Positions 15,027 to 22,511 of a stretch of 24,523 bases of DNA are shown in pieces. The notes below the pieces were generated by a model that worked only from the letters and a program-made list of their open reading frames with translations, ran no database searches and was not told the DNA's origin. This DNA is from Schleiferiaceae bacterium (GTDB lineage: Bacteria; Bacteroidota; Bacteroidia; Flavobacteriales; Schleiferiaceae). Position 1 is the stretch's first letter, and every line of letters begins with the position of its first letter. The stretch is taken from assembly GCA_025210575.1 (NCBI GenBank), contig JAOARK010000443.1, forward strand, positions 1-24,523. Reading direction: 5' to 3'. Made by a program: the position numbers and the translations under genes.

Positions 15027-16091
15027 ATGAGAAAAAGCACTTACATAATATTAGGCGTATTGTTTCTAACCTTTTTGGCTTGTAATAAAGACCAAATCAT
15101 TCGAGAACCAATAAACGACAATGTTGAATTAAATGTTCCTCCACATTTCCCTCCGCCAATTCCGGCAGTTGATAATCAACTTACAGAATCTGGAATAAAG
15201 TTAGGTAGACATCTTTTCTATGACCCTAGACTATCTAGAGACAGCAGCTTGGCCTGTGCAGGATGTCACTTACAAGAGGTAAGCTTTGGTGATTTCAATA
15301 GATTCAGTACTGGAATAGATGGAATCATGGGTGATGTAAATGCCATGCCCATTATAAATTTAGCTTGGCAAACTGAATTCTTCTGGAATGGAAGGTCTAG
15401 TTCTTTAGAAGAACAAGCATTTGAGCCTGTGCTTAACCCCATTGAAATGCATGACACTTGGAAGAATGTAGTTTCTAAGTTGAAAAGAGACCCCATGTAT
15501 GTTGAGATGTTCGAGGATGCTTTTGGACCAAATTCTATTGACAGTGTAAATGCCACAAAGGCTATTGCACAGTTTGAGCGTACTTTAATTTCAGCAAACA
15601 GCAAATATGATCAAGGGTTTTTAATGCAACCTCAGTTTTCAAATTTCGACACTCTAGAGTTTTTAGGGTATACCATTTTTAACAATGAGGTTGGAGATTG
15701 TTTTCATTGCCATGCTGAACCTTTGTTTGGATCGTTTGGTACTGTTCAATTCTCTAATAATGGATTAGATTCTGTATTAGCGCCCGGATCAGGACGTGAA
15801 GCCGTTACAGGTAATCCGAATGATAGAGGCAAATTCAAGATACCTTCTTTGAGAAACATTGAGTGGACATTCCCATATATGCATGACGGTCGTTTTATTT
15901 CTTTGAGTCAAGTGATAGACCACTATGATATGGGTGGCCATTGGAGCCCAACCATTGACGAAAACATGAAAGCAGTGGGTGTTGGTAAAAATTGGAGCCC
16001 AATTGAAAAACAGGCGCTCATCGCATTTATGAAGACCTTAACAGACAATGATTTCATAAACGAGCAAGCGCACGCAGATCCTTTCAATTAA
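15027..16091 (+). CDS. Di-haem cytochrome c peroxidase-like lipoprotein (CcpA/MauG family)
   Basis: 354 residues. The N-terminus is a lipoprotein signal with lipobox FLAC (C19), followed by Asn, so the protein should be membrane-anchored facing the periplasm. Two c-type haem sites are present: CAGCH (77-81) and CFHCH (225-229). FWNGRSSSLEEQ and PYMHDGRF (283-290, with M285 a likely axial ligand of the second haem) are family hallmarks. Members reduce hydrogen peroxide with electrons from cytochrome c, while MauG-like ones oxidise protein substrates; the two cannot be told apart here. The promoter lies immediately before the start. The LPP20-like gene follows after 65 bp. Confidence 0.92.
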   Translation: MRKSTYIILGVLFLTFLACNKDQIIREPINDNVELNVPPHFPPPIPAVDNQLTESGIKLGRHLFYDPRLSRDSSLACAGCHLQEVSFGDFNRFSTGIDGIMGDVNAMPIINLAWQTEFFWNGRSSSLEEQAFEPVLNPIEMHDTWKNVVSKLKRDPMYVEMFEDAFGPNSIDSVNATKAIAQFERTLISANSKYDQGFLMQPQFSNFDTLEFLGYTIFNNEVGDCFHCHAEPLFGSFGTVQFSNNGLDSVLAPGSGREAVTGNPNDRGKFKIPSLRNIEWTFPYMHDGRFISLSQVIDHYDMGGHWSPTIDENMKAVGVGKNWSPIEKQALIAFMKTLTDNDFINEQAHADPFN

Positions 16092-16156
16092 ATATTGGCA
16101 TATACTTTGCATATTGGTTAGTCAGTTATAAATTCGGCTTTTAAACAATACCAATT

Positions 16157-16729
16157 ATGAAAAATAAAGTTCTACACTCTGCCGCCATACTATCAATAGC
16201 TGTAATAGGATTAACTTCTTGTAAAGGCAAGAAGAAAGCAATAGACCCACCTAAGGGGGAAGTTGAGATTGTATTGCCATGCTCAGAGTTCAAATCAGAT
16301 GGAGATTACTTCAGAGCTTATTCTTTTGGCGAAAGTTCTGATCCTAATGTTGCCAAGAAAAAAGCGCTCAGCAATGCAAAAGGTGAATTAGCTGGCCAAA
16401 TCTCAACAACAATGAAAGTAGTTGGCGATAATTATGTAAAGTCCAGTGAGTTTAACAACAAAGAAGAGTTGTTAGAGCGTTTCGAAGAAAACACGCGCAC
16501 AGTGATCAATGAGAAATTAAATGGAATTAAGCCCATTTGTGATCGATTAACGCAGACAACTGCAACTGGAAAGTACAAGTATTACATTGCATTAGAGTTA
16601 TCTGGAGATCAAATGGTTTCAGACTATTACAACTCATTAACCAAGAATGAGTCTATTAAAATAGATTACAACTACGAAAAGTTTAAGAAGACTTTCGAAG
16701 AAGAAATGCGAAAAATGGAAAATCAATAA
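16157..16729 (+). CDS. LPP20-like lipoprotein
   Basis: 190 residues. Lipoprotein signal with lipobox LTSC (C22), then a lysine-rich linker. The mature part has the pattern of the LPP20 family (DPNVAKKKALSNAKGELAGQI, then an alpha helix with charged residues and a KYKYYIALEL strand), whose members are outer-membrane lipoproteins of uncertain role. The last 25 residues form a charged helix (YEKFKKTFEEEMRKMENQ). The signal and its own start suggest an independent gene; no clear promoter was found in the 65-bp gap, where TATACTTTG near 16102 is close to but off the consensus. It ends at a strong bidirectional terminator. Confidence 0.72.
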   Translation: MKNKVLHSAAILSIAVIGLTSCKGKKKAIDPPKGEVEIVLPCSEFKSDGDYFRAYSFGESSDPNVAKKKALSNAKGELAGQISTTMKVVGDNYVKSSEFNNKEELLERFEENTRTVINEKLNGIKPICDRLTQTTATGKYKYYIALELSGDQMVSDYYNSLTKNESIKIDYNYEKFKKTFEEEMRKMENQ

Positions 16730-16754
16730 AAAAAGGCCTTTCGGCCTTTTTTTT
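16728..16754. terminator. Bidirectional terminator between the LPP20-like gene (+) and the acyl-CoA ligase gene (-)
   Basis: An 11-bp stem (16728-16738 with 16743-16753, core AAAGGCC/GGCCTTT) with a 4-base loop is flanked by A-run and T-run, so it works for both converging genes. It overlaps the stop codons of both. Confidence 0.9.
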
Positions 16755-18525
16755 ATGCGTAAATGTTTTCAATTAGATCTTTGTACTTCTCCTTAATCGG
16801 CTTGCGTTTTAATTTCAAAGTTGGTGTCAATTCTCCTCCTTCAATTGTAAACGGCTCACTTAGAAGTTCGTACTTTTTGATTTGCTCCCATGCTCCATAT
16901 TCACTATTCGCCTTAGCAACATCTCTTTCAATTTTACCAAGCACCTTTTCGTTTTTCAGCATTTCAGCGTGAGTAGTGTAATCAATCTCCTTTCTTCTAC
17001 AATATTCTTTTACACCATCCTCGCTTGCTACAATTAATGCCGAAGGGAACTTTCTACCTTCTCCAATTACGATTAATTGTTCAATTAAATGGCTTGCCTT
17101 TAAAGAATTTTCTAAAAGCTGAGGTGCCACATATTTACCTCCTGAGGTTTTAAACATCTCTTTCTTACGATCGGTTATCTTCAAGAAATCATCGTTAATC
17201 TCCCCAATATCTCCTGTGTGAAACCAATCATTTTTGAGTACCTCATTTGTTTTTTCCTCGTCTTTGTAGTAACCCATCATAACATTAGGTCCTTTACAAA
17301 GAACTTCTCCATCTTCAGCAATTTTAACTTCCACTCCAGTAATAGCTTTACCCACATGTCCTATTCTCATCATGTTAGGGTTACGCAAAGTATTTACCGT
17401 AATTACAGGAGACGTTTCAGTTAAACCATAACCTTCTAAAACAGGTATTCCCAATGCTGTAAAAAACTGGGCTAACCTTGGCTGGAGTGCTGCAGAACCA
17501 GAAGCTACCGCTTTAATATTCTCAAGGCCTAATGCCAATCTAATTTTGCTATACACTAACTTATCAGCTATACCTAATAGAAAATGATAATAGCCTCCAT
17601 TTGCTCTTTCTGGTTGCCATTTAAATGCTAATCCTTCAGCCCATTCGAAGATCATCTTCTTAACTCCACCTGCCAATTTTCCTTTGGTTGAAATTCCATC
17701 ATAGAACTTCTCTAATAACCTAGGTACTGCAGAAAATATATGTGGTTTAGAATAAGCCAGATCTTCCTTGATTGTTTCTAAACTTTGGGCAAAATAAACA
17801 GACACACCATTGTACATATACAAGTAATGCAGCATGCGTTCATATACATGACATACAGGCAAGAAACTTAAAGCTCTACTGTTCTTTGGCTGCATATCAG
17901 GCAACCTTTCAGTTGACGAAATGCTATTACTGGCCACATTTTTATGCGACAACATCACTCCCTTAGGAAGTCCTGTAGTTCCAGAAGTGTAAATAATTGT
18001 GGCTAAGTGCTCTTCTCTAACCTGATCTTTGATCTCATCTACTTTGCTTTGGTCTCCATTTTTGCCGAGCTCCAAAACTTCATTCCAGTTTTTAGCACCT
18101 GCCACTTCTTCAAAGGTATATACCTCTTTTAGCATGGGTGCCTTAGCTTTTACATTACTTACTTTTTCATGTAAATCGGCATTCGACACAAAACAAAACT
18201 TAGATTCAGAATGATTAAGGATATACTCATAGTCTGATTCTGTCATTGTTGGATAAATAGGAACATCAATTGCCCCTACTTGTAATATGCCATGGTCCAT
18301 TATGTTCCACTCACAACGATTGTTGTGAGAAATAAGTGCGATCTTGTCTCCGGGCTGAACTCCTAACTCTAATAATCCTTTACTAATATTGTTTACAGCC
18401 TCTATGAATTCTTTGGTAGAATACGATACCCAAGTATCGCCCACTTTAGAAGTCATCATCATATCTAGAGCAAAATTCTCTAACTGGTAATATGGAAAAT
18501 CAAATAGTCTTGTTGGTTGATCCAT
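16753..18525 (-). CDS. Long-chain fatty acid--CoA ligase (AMP-forming)
   Basis: 590 residues. An adenylate-forming enzyme that activates fatty acids with ATP and CoA. The P-loop-like YTSGTTGLPKG motif is at 179-189, GYGLTETSP follows in the middle, then WFHTGDIGE and DRKKEMFKTSGGKYV at the hinge to the small C-terminal domain, which ends with the catalytic-lysine region TPTLKLKRK. Length and motifs resemble the FadD15/FACL group (long-chain). The protein is cytosolic or peripheral to the membrane. It would feed acyl-CoA to beta-oxidation or lipid synthesis and provide ligand for the ACBP encoded at 2287. The 65 bp upstream contain TATTTTG, close to a -7 element with one base missing. Confidence 0.94.
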   Translation of the reverse strand: MDQPTRLFDFPYYQLENFALDMMMTSKVGDTWVSYSTKEFIEAVNNISKGLLELGVQPGDKIALISHNNRCEWNIMDHGILQVGAIDVPIYPTMTESDYEYILNHSESKFCFVSNADLHEKVSNVKAKAPMLKEVYTFEEVAGAKNWNEVLELGKNGDQSKVDEIKDQVREEHLATIIYTSGTTGLPKGVMLSHKNVASNSISSTERLPDMQPKNSRALSFLPVCHVYERMLHYLYMYNGVSVYFAQSLETIKEDLAYSKPHIFSAVPRLLEKFYDGISTKGKLAGGVKKMIFEWAEGLAFKWQPERANGGYYHFLLGIADKLVYSKIRLALGLENIKAVASGSAALQPRLAQFFTALGIPVLEGYGLTETSPVITVNTLRNPNMMRIGHVGKAITGVEVKIAEDGEVLCKGPNVMMGYYKDEEKTNEVLKNDWFHTGDIGEINDDFLKITDRKKEMFKTSGGKYVAPQLLENSLKASHLIEQLIVIGEGRKFPSALIVASEDGVKEYCRRKEIDYTTHAEMLKNEKVLGKIERDVAKANSEYGAWEQIKKYELLSEPFTIEGGELTPTLKLKRKPIKEKYKDLIENIYA

Positions 18526-18590
18526 TCTATTTATTATCTATCTATTCTTTAATAAGTATGTAGTGCAAAATAGGAATTCTCATTAATTGG

Positions 18591-20228
18591 TTAATGATTT
18601 TCCGCTCGATATACAATTTCACCGTTTATCACTGTATATAACACTTTCGCGTTTAAAATTTCTTCAGGAGAACAATTCAATAAATCTGTATCTAAAACGG
18701 TAAAATCTGCAAGTTTCCCTTCTTCAATAGATCCTTTTTCATCCTCTTCAAAATTTGAATAAGCCGCCCAAATCGTCATGCCTTTCAACGCTTCAGAGCG
18801 AGTTAGTGCATTCTCCATTTGAAAACCGTCTTCAGGATAACCAGAAACATCTTTTCTTAATACCGCAGCATAAAATGTTTTTAATGGGTTGATATCCTCT
18901 ACTGGAAAATCTGTACCAAGGGGCAAAACGCCATTAGTCTCTAATAGCTGTTTATAGGCGTAGGCACCTTTGATCCTTTTATTTCCCAGACGTTCATCTG
19001 CCCAATACATATCGCTGGTAGCATGTGTAGGCTGCACTGAAGGAAGCACTGAATATTCTTCAAACAACGAAAAGTCATATTTATCAACTACTTGTGCATG
19101 TTCTATTCTCCACCTTTTGTCATTCTTACCACCCAATACTTCCTTGTAAATACTTAGCAATAATTTATTTGCAGAATCTCCAATAGCATGTGTATTCATT
19201 TGAAAACCCATGTCATATAGTTGCTCCGCTCTTTTTCTAAAATGCTCTTTTGAACTTAACTGTAATCCGTGTCCATGATGATCGCTGTACTCTTCTTTCA
19301 ACAAAGCCCCTCTAGAACCTAACGCACCGTCCGCATATAATTTAAAGGATCTCACATTTAATCGATCCGTTTTTAAAGGTCCATTTTTAGAATAGTAAGC
19401 CATATTCTCATCATTATCACTAGCCATGATGTAGAATCTCAACAATAAATCCCCCTCTCTTTGTAGGGAATCTATTACGTTAATCTGTTGGTAATCAAGG
19501 CCTGCATCATCCAAGGTCGTTAGTCCAACAGCTAAACAGTTTTGCTGCGCTGTTAACAAGTCTTGGATCATTTGATTATTGCTGACTTTGGTGTGAACCA
19601 AGCTCTTAGCATTGTCGATCAGCAATCCTGTAGGTTTTCCATTTTTTAAAACTACTTCGCCTCCTTCAATAAAGGAGGATTCAGTTATACCGTTCATTTT
19701 AAGTACCACATCATTCACGAGCATAGCATGACCATCCACTCTTGTAAGCATCACTGACACATCAGGAAAAAGCTCATTCAGTCTTTCATTGATAGGAAAG
19801 TCCTTATTATCCCAATCATTTTGATCCCAACCTCTACCAAGAATAACAAGGCTTTGGTTCTTCTGATGATACTCTTGCACCCGATCCAACACTTCATCAA
19901 AAGACTTTGTTCCAACCAAATCTACCCAGTTATTGACCGTGGCATATCCCCAAAAATGGCAATGTGCATCAATGAACCCTGGGTATACAAAACCTTCTGT
20001 TATTGAGTCTTTTGCAGTTAATTTCTTCTCCCGCAAACCCTGTCCTACAATTCTTCCTTTATCTACATAAAGCCCTTTTTCTGAGAATGATGTAACCCCT
20101 TGGTTAATTATTTTTGTGTTTATATAAAGCTGTATTTCCTCTGTTTTTTCAGAAGTTTCACAACCATATAACACACTAATTATCAATGCAATAAGCATGC
20201 TTTTTAAGTGTTTTATATTCAGCATCAT
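18591..20228 (-). CDS. Amidohydrolase-3 family (YtcJ-like) lipoprotein
   Basis: 545 residues. Lipoprotein signal with lipobox LYGC (C23). The metal-binding HxH is in GFIDAHCHFWGY (H89, H91); later come NTHAIGDSAN, RIEHAQ and GTDFPVED, which carry the remaining histidine and aspartate ligands of the amidohydrolase fold. A small beta domain brackets the barrel, with the final LADFTVLD typical of these enzymes. The substrate is unknown; family members hydrolyse amide bonds in small molecules. Being lipid-anchored, it should act in the periplasm. Two adjacent ATGs (20226-20228 and 20223-20225) give almost the same protein. Divergent from the small gene at 20397. Confidence 0.88.
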   Translation of the reverse strand: MMLNIKHLKSMLIALIISVLYGCETSEKTEEIQLYINTKIINQGVTSFSEKGLYVDKGRIVGQGLREKKLTAKDSITEGFVYPGFIDAHCHFWGYATVNNWVDLVGTKSFDEVLDRVQEYHQKNQSLVILGRGWDQNDWDNKDFPINERLNELFPDVSVMLTRVDGHAMLVNDVVLKMNGITESSFIEGGEVVLKNGKPTGLLIDNAKSLVHTKVSNNQMIQDLLTAQQNCLAVGLTTLDDAGLDYQQINVIDSLQREGDLLLRFYIMASDNDENMAYYSKNGPLKTDRLNVRSFKLYADGALGSRGALLKEEYSDHHGHGLQLSSKEHFRKRAEQLYDMGFQMNTHAIGDSANKLLLSIYKEVLGGKNDKRWRIEHAQVVDKYDFSLFEEYSVLPSVQPTHATSDMYWADERLGNKRIKGAYAYKQLLETNGVLPLGTDFPVEDINPLKTFYAAVLRKDVSGYPEDGFQMENALTRSEALKGMTIWAAYSNFEEDEKGSIEEGKLADFTVLDTDLLNCSPEEILNAKVLYTVINGEIVYRAENH

Positions 20229-20293
20229 ATCAAAATATGTGTAATTATTTCATTAACTTTTATTAATCAATAAGCAAGGATACCAAATTTGTT

Positions 20294-20301
20294 TATTTTT
20301 G
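20294..20301 (+). promoter_or_regulatory. -7 promoter element upstream of the PID-CTERM-like gene
   Basis: TATTTTTG is an exact TANNTTTG and would give a leader of about 85-90 nt. The leader holds AGTACATT twice (20318-20325 and 20346-20353). No -33 TTG was found. Confidence 0.4.
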
Positions 20302-20396
20302 AATCATATTAAAAGAAAGTACATTTTTATTAACTGTGATTAATTAGTACATTCGTTTAAGCCAAATTGATACGATATCAACAAATGAAAGTCATT

Positions 20397-20567
20397 ATGA
20401 AAAAACACATTCTTACCTTAACTTTTGCTTTGTTAGCGGTAGGTCTTTATGCGCAGCCAGGTAACCCTTCCAACCCGGTTCCATTAGATGCGGGCATTAG
20501 TATTTTGATTGCAGCGGGTGCTGCATATGGTGCAAAAAAAGTTAATGATTTAAGAAAAAGAGGATAA
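20397..20567 (+). CDS. Small secreted protein resembling PID-CTERM sorting-signal proteins
   Basis: 56 residues. A signal peptide (MKKHILTLTFALLAVGLYA) is followed by a short Pro/Asn linker (QPGNPSNPVP), then LDAGISILIAAGAAYGAKKV and a basic tail (NDLRKRG). The order short-linker, P-x-D-x-G, hydrophobic helix, AYGxKK, basic end is that of the PID-CTERM sorting signals annotated in Bacteroidota, here with LD in place of ID. Almost the entire mature protein is the signal. An exosortase-type enzyme would be expected to act on it, but none is in this window. An in-frame ATG at 20385 is an alternative start. A good terminator follows the gene, which supports it being real. Confidence 0.72.
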   Translation: MKKHILTLTFALLAVGLYAQPGNPSNPVPLDAGISILIAAGAAYGAKKVNDLRKRG

Positions 20568-20591
20568 TAGATTTATCCGCTTATAATATTC

Positions 20592-20616
20592 AACCCTGCA
20601 TTGTCAGGGTTTTTTT
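20592..20616 (+). terminator. Rho-independent terminator of the PID-CTERM-like gene
   Basis: A 7-bp stem AACCCTG (20592-20598)/CAGGGTT (20605-20611) with a 6-base loop is followed by a T-run to 20616. There is no A-run on the other side, so it acts on the plus strand only. Confidence 0.88.
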
Positions 20617-20629
20617 GTTGGGAGTAACA

Positions 20630-21571
20630 TTAGAATCTAAACCCTAAAGAAAGGGTTCCCCAAACGTGGTTATCCAGCCCTTTAACTTCATTTAAGCTAT
20701 TGGTAAGTTTTAATAAAAGGAATAACCTGTCATAAGTAGCTTCAACGCCAAACGAATAGTAATACAAAAACTGCTGTTCTGCACTTATATTCCCTGGCAT
20801 ATCATTGTAAAAATAGGGACCATTCAGAGTTGCATTATACCACTGCATTTTACCAAAAAGCTCAGCAAAACCTACAACTTGCCAAGCACCTTTTTCCGGG
20901 AGAAACAAAGGGCTTGAAAAATAGGGAGAGAACCCACCCACATAGAGTTTGGCACCCAATTCAACATTACTATACAGATTACCTAGTTCAGTTTTAGCCA
21001 CACCAAGCCATTGCAAATTCTTTCTTGCATAAAGTCCTTTTTCAAATTCAATATTTACGGACACAACCGGTAAGCTTGAGTGTAGCGTGCTCCACCCAAT
21101 AACTTCATGAGACGTAGGCGTTAACGAATGAATAAAATTCTGAACAAGACCTCCTCCTCCAAGCTCACCAAGTACTCCTATAGCAATTGAAGACTGAAAC
21201 TTCCATCTATTTGAATCGTCAACATGAACACCTCTGTATTTCAACAGCAAATAAGATGAATAAGGTCTATCAAAATCTTTTGGGTCTGTTGAAGTAAGGT
21301 TGCTTGGTGTATATAAGTTTTGCTCTAATTCAAATCCAAATGTGCTATTCTCATTGTATCGCTTAGGAATTAAAATTTTACTCAATCCAAAATTAGATAA
21401 GCTATTATCCCAATAAACAAATCGAGTTCCATTTGAAAAATAGCGGTCAGTTGGATTGGTCACGTAGAGAAAATCATTGGATAATTCGACTCTAAAAAAA
21501 CGATCATAACGATCCTGACCGATTGCATTGATCGAATAGAGTATAATTAATATGCCAAGTACTTTTTTCAA
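20630..21571 (-). CDS. LpxR-like lipid A 3'-O-deacylase (outer-membrane barrel)
   Basis: 313 residues. Signal peptide, likely cleaved after G18 (NAIG|QDRY). The mature protein has the LpxR/DUF2219 pattern: SNDF (N32, D33), TDRYFSNGTRF, QNLYTPSN, DRPYSSYLLL and VQNFIHSL...GW with H148, and ends in LSLGFRF, a C-terminal Phe typical of outer-membrane barrels. LpxR removes the 3'-acyloxyacyl chain of lipid A in a calcium-dependent way; N, D and H in these blocks are catalytic in Salmonella LpxR. GWSTLHSSLP replaces the usual GW..Q....P. The start codon is TTG (21569-21571), with no ATG nearby. Third gene of the pheT-HDAC group, 31 bp downstream of the latter. Confidence 0.78.
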   Translation of the reverse strand: MKKVLGILIILYSINAIGQDRYDRFFRVELSNDFLYVTNPTDRYFSNGTRFVYWDNSLSNFGLSKILIPKRYNENSTFGFELEQNLYTPSNLTSTDPKDFDRPYSSYLLLKYRGVHVDDSNRWKFQSSIAIGVLGELGGGGLVQNFIHSLTPTSHEVIGWSTLHSSLPVVSVNIEFEKGLYARKNLQWLGVAKTELGNLYSNVELGAKLYVGGFSPYFSSPLFLPEKGAWQVVGFAELFGKMQWYNATLNGPYFYNDMPGNISAEQQFLYYYSFGVEATYDRLFLLLKLTNSLNEVKGLDNHVWGTLSLGFRF

Positions 21572-21585
21572 TTTGAAATTTCAAA
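21572..21585. repeat. 14-bp perfect palindrome before the LpxR-like gene
   Basis: TTTGAAATTTCAAA is a perfect inverted repeat that abuts the TTG start codon (21569-21571, minus strand). It could be a binding site or chance in A/T-rich sequence. Confidence 0.3.
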
Positions 21586-21602
21586 AGCTAAAGCCACAAC
21601 TC

Positions 21603-22505
21603 TTAAAAGAAAACAGAACTGGCCTGTCTATATGTATTGGCATGCGCTTCTATAATACGCGACACTTCCTTTGAGTATCCGCCACCCATAGTTACTACCA
21701 CAGGTAATTCCTTTTCCTTGCAATACTCAAAAACTATTCTATCACGCTCTTTACAGCCATTCATTGTCAGTCCCATTCTCCCCAGTTTATCAGTTGCCAG
21801 AACATCCACGCCAGATTGATAAAAAACGAATTGAGGCTTAAACTCCTTATCAATTGAGCTCAGGTTTTTAGTAAGAATGTCTAAATACTCATCATCCTCA
21901 ATACCATCTTCAAGTTCAACGTCCAAATCTGATCTCTCTTTATGCAACGGATAATTCTTTTTACCATGCATTGAAAAGGTAAAAACTTGAGAATTATTTT
22001 CAAATATTTCAGCAGTTCCATTCCCCTGATGCACATCAAGGTCAATGACAAGGATTCTGGATACGCGCTTATTGCTAAGTAGATATGCCGCACCGATTGC
22101 AATATCATTAAGTAAACAAAAACCTTCACCTCTATCGGTAAAAGCATGATGCGTACCTCCTGCTACATTAAGAGAGCAGCCATATTTCAAAGCAAATTCT
22201 GTGCACTGAATTGTACCACCAGCAATCTTAATTTCTCGCTCTACTAGTTGATCCGTCAGCGGAAAACCTGTTCTTCGCTCTTCAGATCGAGTAAGTTGCA
22301 AACCCTTGAGTTTATTCCAATAATCTTCTGAGTGAACTGCTAGGATTTCTGCAACCGTGGCATTTCGAGGATTGAAAAGATTCTCATTTGTTATGGTGCC
22401 TTCATAAACCAACTGCTCTGGCAAAAGGCTGTACTTATCCATCGGGAATCTATGACCTTCTGGTAAAGGATGATGATAAATAGGAGAATATGCAACCTTA
22501 AGCAT
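21603..22505 (-). CDS. Histone deacetylase-family amidohydrolase
   Basis: 300 residues, similar to bacterial HDAC-like proteins. The arginase/deacetylase fold carries GGTHHAF (116-122, catalytic His pair), DLDVHQGNG (155-163, zinc ligands D157 and H159), the SGVDVLATDKLGR block with the third zinc aspartate, and MGGGYS with the likely catalytic Tyr (Y277). Bacterial members remove acetyl groups from small amines or from proteins; the substrate is unknown. No signal peptide, so it acts in the cytosol. It starts six bases after the pheT stop, so it is expected on the pheT transcript, and precedes the LpxR-like gene. Confidence 0.92.
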   Translation of the reverse strand: MLKVAYSPIYHHPLPEGHRFPMDKYSLLPEQLVYEGTITNENLFNPRNATVAEILAVHSEDYWNKLKGLQLTRSEERRTGFPLTDQLVEREIKIAGGTIQCTEFALKYGCSLNVAGGTHHAFTDRGEGFCLLNDIAIGAAYLLSNKRVSRILVIDLDVHQGNGTAEIFENNSQVFTFSMHGKKNYPLHKERSDLDVELEDGIEDDEYLDILTKNLSSIDKEFKPQFVFYQSGVDVLATDKLGRMGLTMNGCKERDRIVFEYCKEKELPVVVTMGGGYSKEVSRIIEAHANTYRQASSVFF

Positions 22506-22511
22506 ACGGTA

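Noticed and set aside
16092..16156. Short repeats (ATATTGG twice) and TATACTTTG before the LPP20-like gene
   Set aside because: Too short and off-consensus in spacing to call a promoter or an operator.
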